This document shows positions 61,520-64,000 of a DNA stretch of 64,000 bases, piece by piece. The DNA is from Rikenellaceae bacterium. Lineage in GTDB: Bacteria > Bacteroidota > Bacteroidia > Bacteroidales > Rikenellaceae. A program made the position numbers and the translations under genes. The notes below the pieces were generated by a model, which saw only the letters and a list, made by a program, of their open reading frames with translations, made no database searches and was not told where the DNA came from. The stretch is from assembly GCA_009783565.1 (NCBI GenBank), contig WRDF01000001.1:1-64000 (forward strand), read 5' to 3'. Within the stretch, counting starts at the first letter, position 1, and every line of letters starts with the position of its first letter.

Positions 61520-64000
61520 TTATAACCCCGTTATCTTCTTTATCTCGTTGAGTTTATTCAGCGCTTCGAGCGGGGTCAGTGAATTGACATCCAGAGATTT
61601 AAGTTGATCGCGAATCTCTTTCAGAACGGGGTCGTCGAGTTGGAAAATGCTGAGCTGCAAACCCGCAGAACCCTGCGAACCCGAAGTCGCGTTGGACGAC
61701 TTGCGCGCCGAGCGGGCAATTTCGGCTTTCACATCCGCTTTTCGGCCTGAACCTGAGCCGGAATCGCCTTGACCACAGTCACCTGCCGCCGCCGTGCTAT
61801 CACAGCCAGAACCCCCACCACGCCGCGTGCTCTCCAACTGCGTAAGAATCTCTCCTGCGCGATCCACGATCCAGCGCGGCATTCCGGCCATACGCGCAAC
61901 ATGTATCCCGAACGAATGCTCTGTCCCGCCCGCCACCAGTTTACGCAAAAAAACGACCGACCGACCCACTTCGCGCACCGAAACGTTGAAGTTCCGCACG
62001 CGCGCGTATTGCGCTTCCAGCTCGTTAAGTTCGTGATAATGAGTGGCGAATAGCGTCTTCGCGCGCGAACGGTGCTCGTGCAGATACTCGACTATGGACC
62101 ATGCGATGGAGATACCGTCGTAGGTGCTCGTGCCGCGCCCGATTTCGTCCAGCAGTACGAGCGAACGCTCCGAAACGTTGTTCAGAATACTCGCAGATTC
62201 GAGCATTTCGACCATGAACGTACTCTCTCCCTGCGAGATGTTGTCCGACGCTCCAACGCGCGTGAAAATCTTGTCCACCAGCCCGATACGCGCCGAATGG
62301 GCAGGCACAAAACTCCCCATCTGAGCCATTAGCACGATCAGGGCAGTCTGTCGCAGCAGCGCCGATTTTCCCGACATGTTCGGCCCCGTAACGAGGATTA
62401 TCTGCTGCTTTTCGTCGTCCAGAAAAACGTCGTTCGGCACGTACGGCTCGCCCACCGGAAGCAGCGTTTCAATTACCGGATGCCGCCCAGCGCGAATGTC
62501 GATTGCCCTCGTTTCATCGACCACCGGGCGCACATATCCGCGCTCCACCGCCAGCGCAGCGAACGAGCGCAGACAATCTACCGTCGCCACTGCCGCCGCA
62601 TTGCGCAAAATCGCTGCGAGCGACCCTTGCAGCATGTCGAGTAACCCGTCGTAAAGTTGCTGTTCCAGTGCGCTCAGCCGTTCCTCCGCCCCCAGAACCT
62701 TCTCCTCATACTCTTTGAGTTCGGGCGTGATGTAACGTTCCGCGCCCGTCAGCGTCTGCTTGCGCACCCACTCCGCCGGCACTTTATCGCGATGCGTGTT
62801 GCGCACCTCTATATAGTAGCCGAAAACATTGTTGAACCCGATTTTGAGCGACGGAATACCCGTCGCTTCGCTCTCGCGCTCGCGTATGGCGGCGATCACA
62901 TCCTTCCCGTGCAACGCCACGCGGCGCAGGTCGTCGAGTTCGAGGCTCACGCCGTCGGCAATGTAGCCGCCCTTCGCAAGCTGATTGCTCGGGTCGGGAA
63001 AGAGCGTGCGGCCTATGTGTGCGCGGACTTCTTCCAGCGGGTCGATCGCCGAGGCAAGAGCAAGAAGATGCTCGTTGCCCGAATCGGAAAGCAACCTTCC
63101 CACTTCGAATACCGTGTCGAGCGACGCGCGCAGGCTCACCAGCTCGCGCGGCAGAACGCGCCGCGCCGCAATGCGTGATGCGATGCGTTCGAGGTCGGCA
63201 ATACGCGCGAGTTGTTCCGATAGCTCTTCGTGCAGTTCGGCGGCGGACACAAAAGCCTCCACCGCGTCATGCCGCCGTGCGATCTCTTCCACCGAGCGCA
63301 GCGGCAGCGCGATCCACTTTTTGAGCAACCGGCTGCCCATCGGCGTGCGCGTGCGATCCATAACATCCGCAAACCCGGTGCGCGCGCGCAAATCGTTCGA
63401 GTTCGAACCGAAAAGTTCGAGATTGCGCATCGTATAGCGGTCGATCCAGACATATTTATCCGCATCGATGCGCGCGATGGACGTGATATGTCCCAGCTCG
63501 CGGTGCTCCGTGAAGTCGAGATAATAGAGCGCCGCTCCGGCCGCCGCCACCGCCGCATCCATAGCATCGATGCCGAAACCTTTCAGGGTCGTCGTCCCGA
63601 ACTGGCGGCAGAGCTTGGTGCGGCTCTGATCGGCAGCGAAAACCCACTCGTCCAGCTTGTATGTATAATACTTATCGCCGAACGCCGTGCGGAAACGAGT
63701 ATCGCAGCCGCGCTGATAGAGCACCTCTTTCGGCGCGAAATTCGACAGCAGCTTGTCGATATAATCGTCCGCCCCTTCGGCCGCATAGAACTCTCCCGTC
63801 GAAATATCGAGAAACGCAATGCCCGTCTTTTCGCGTCCGAAATAAACGGCCGCAAGGAAATGATTTTCAGTATGTTGCAGAATATTATCGCTCAGTGCAA
63901 CGCCCGGCGTAACCAACTCCACCACACCGCGCTTGACGATGCCTTTCGTCACCGTTTTCGGGTCTTCCAGTTGCTCGCATATCGCCACCCTCTCGCCCGC
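61520..64000 (-). CDS. mutS: DNA mismatch repair protein MutS (5' end beyond the window)
   Basis: The visible 826 codons run off the window edge; roughly the first 50-110 residues (mismatch-recognition start) are missing. The connector, lever and clamp regions are present. The ATPase has Walker A ITGPNMSGKSALLRQ, LVLLDEIGRGTSTYDG and TLFATHYHELNEL. Before the C-terminal dimerisation piece (PLEALNKLNEIKKI) there is a ~55-residue Gly/Ser-rich linker (GSGCDSTAAAGDCGQGDSGS). It recognises mismatches and recruits MutL. Confidence 0.95.
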   Translation of the reverse strand, partial: AGERVAICEQLEDPKTVTKGIVKRGVVELVTPGVALSDNILQHTENHFLAAVYFGREKTGIAFLDISTGEFYAAEGADDYIDKLLSNFAPKEVLYQRGCDTRFRTAFGDKYYTYKLDEWVFAADQSRTKLCRQFGTTTLKGFGIDAMDAAVAAAGAALYYLDFTEHRELGHITSIARIDADKYVWIDRYTMRNLELFGSNSNDLRARTGFADVMDRTRTPMGSRLLKKWIALPLRSVEEIARRHDAVEAFVSAAELHEELSEQLARIADLERIASRIAARRVLPRELVSLRASLDTVFEVGRLLSDSGNEHLLALASAIDPLEEVRAHIGRTLFPDPSNQLAKGGYIADGVSLELDDLRRVALHGKDVIAAIRERESEATGIPSLKIGFNNVFGYYIEVRNTHRDKVPAEWVRKQTLTGAERYITPELKEYEEKVLGAEERLSALEQQLYDGLLDMLQGSLAAILRNAAAVATVDCLRSFAALAVERGYVRPVVDETRAIDIRAGRHPVIETLLPVGEPYVPNDVFLDDEKQQIILVTGPNMSGKSALLRQTALIVLMAQMGSFVPAHSARIGLVDKIFTRVGASDNISQGESTFMVEMLESASILNNVSERSLVLLDEIGRGTSTYDGISIAWSIVEYLHEHRSRAKTLFATHYHELNELEAQYARVRNFNVSVREVGRSVVFLRKLVAGGTEHSFGIHVARMAGMPRWIVDRAGEILTQLESTRRGGGSGCDSTAAAGDCGQGDSGSGSGRKADVKAEIARSARKSSNATSGSQGSAGLQLSIFQLDDPVLKEIRDQLKSLDVNSLTPLEALNKLNEIKKITGL

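Overview
Organism. The window looks like a Bacteroidota chromosome, probably order Bacteroidales. Supporting signs are a SusC/FecR/ECF-sigma locus, promoters of the TTTG-N19-TAnnTTTG type, genes without Shine-Dalgarno sequences, a long NusB, a DUF4837 lipoprotein, LpxB, and a Bacteroidota-type SRP RNA and RNase P RNA. The chromosomal genes are GC-rich and the 2.7-13.0 kb segment is clearly AT-richer. An Alistipes/Rikenellaceae-like genome would fit the composition, but that is inference. The window ends inside mutS, and its first ~110 bases belong to something unresolved.

Region 1 (1-2.6 kb, minus strand): an ECF sigma factor, a FecR anti-sigma factor and the start of a SusC-like TonB-dependent receptor. 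fecR has a frameshift just before its membrane segment, and the receptor frame stops right after its STN domain, so the surface-signalling unit looks decayed.

Region 2 (2.7-13.0 kb): a ~10.2 kb integrative element in the 3' end of a tRNA-Phe gene. It is bounded by a 54-bp direct repeat of the tRNA 3' end, with a tyrosine recombinase beside the intact tRNA. Paired GGTTTAACT boxes with the same 12-bp period lie just inside both ends (probable integrase arm sites). Core genes are the integrase, an SF2-helicase-like protein, a RecA-like ATPase and a DUF3871 protein. No relaxase, conjugation or capsid gene is visible. The cargo operon encodes a WG-repeat protein (broken by TGA at a WG tryptophan), a leucine-rich-repeat lipoprotein and two tandem retropepsin-like aspartyl proteases. 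A long nested hairpin lies upstream of it, and three related GTACA hairpins lie next to gene ends. This is the most unusual part of the window.

Region 3 (13.0-64 kb): mostly housekeeping genes. They cover NAD synthesis (nadE with an apparently lost glutaminase nucleophile), mazG, aroC, an acetate-type transporter, tRNA-Val, rmuC, ubiX, nusB, queD, lpxB, a GH88-like hydrolase, hflX, a cobalamin adenosyltransferase, glmM with an alkaline phosphatase, dnaN, a LysM/periplasmic-binding protein, thiL, adk, gltX, a 984-residue TPR protein, SRP RNA, rsfS-ftsH, RNase P RNA, two LytM peptidases, alaS, gpmI and mutS.

Genome-dynamics signals: four related TonB-C-terminal proteins and one fragment lie within 22 kb. 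Two families of dispersed palindromic repeats fill many spacers. A 9-copy heptamer ends 10 bp before queD. One palindrome sits in frame inside mazG, and a methyltransferase-like gene has lost its middle.
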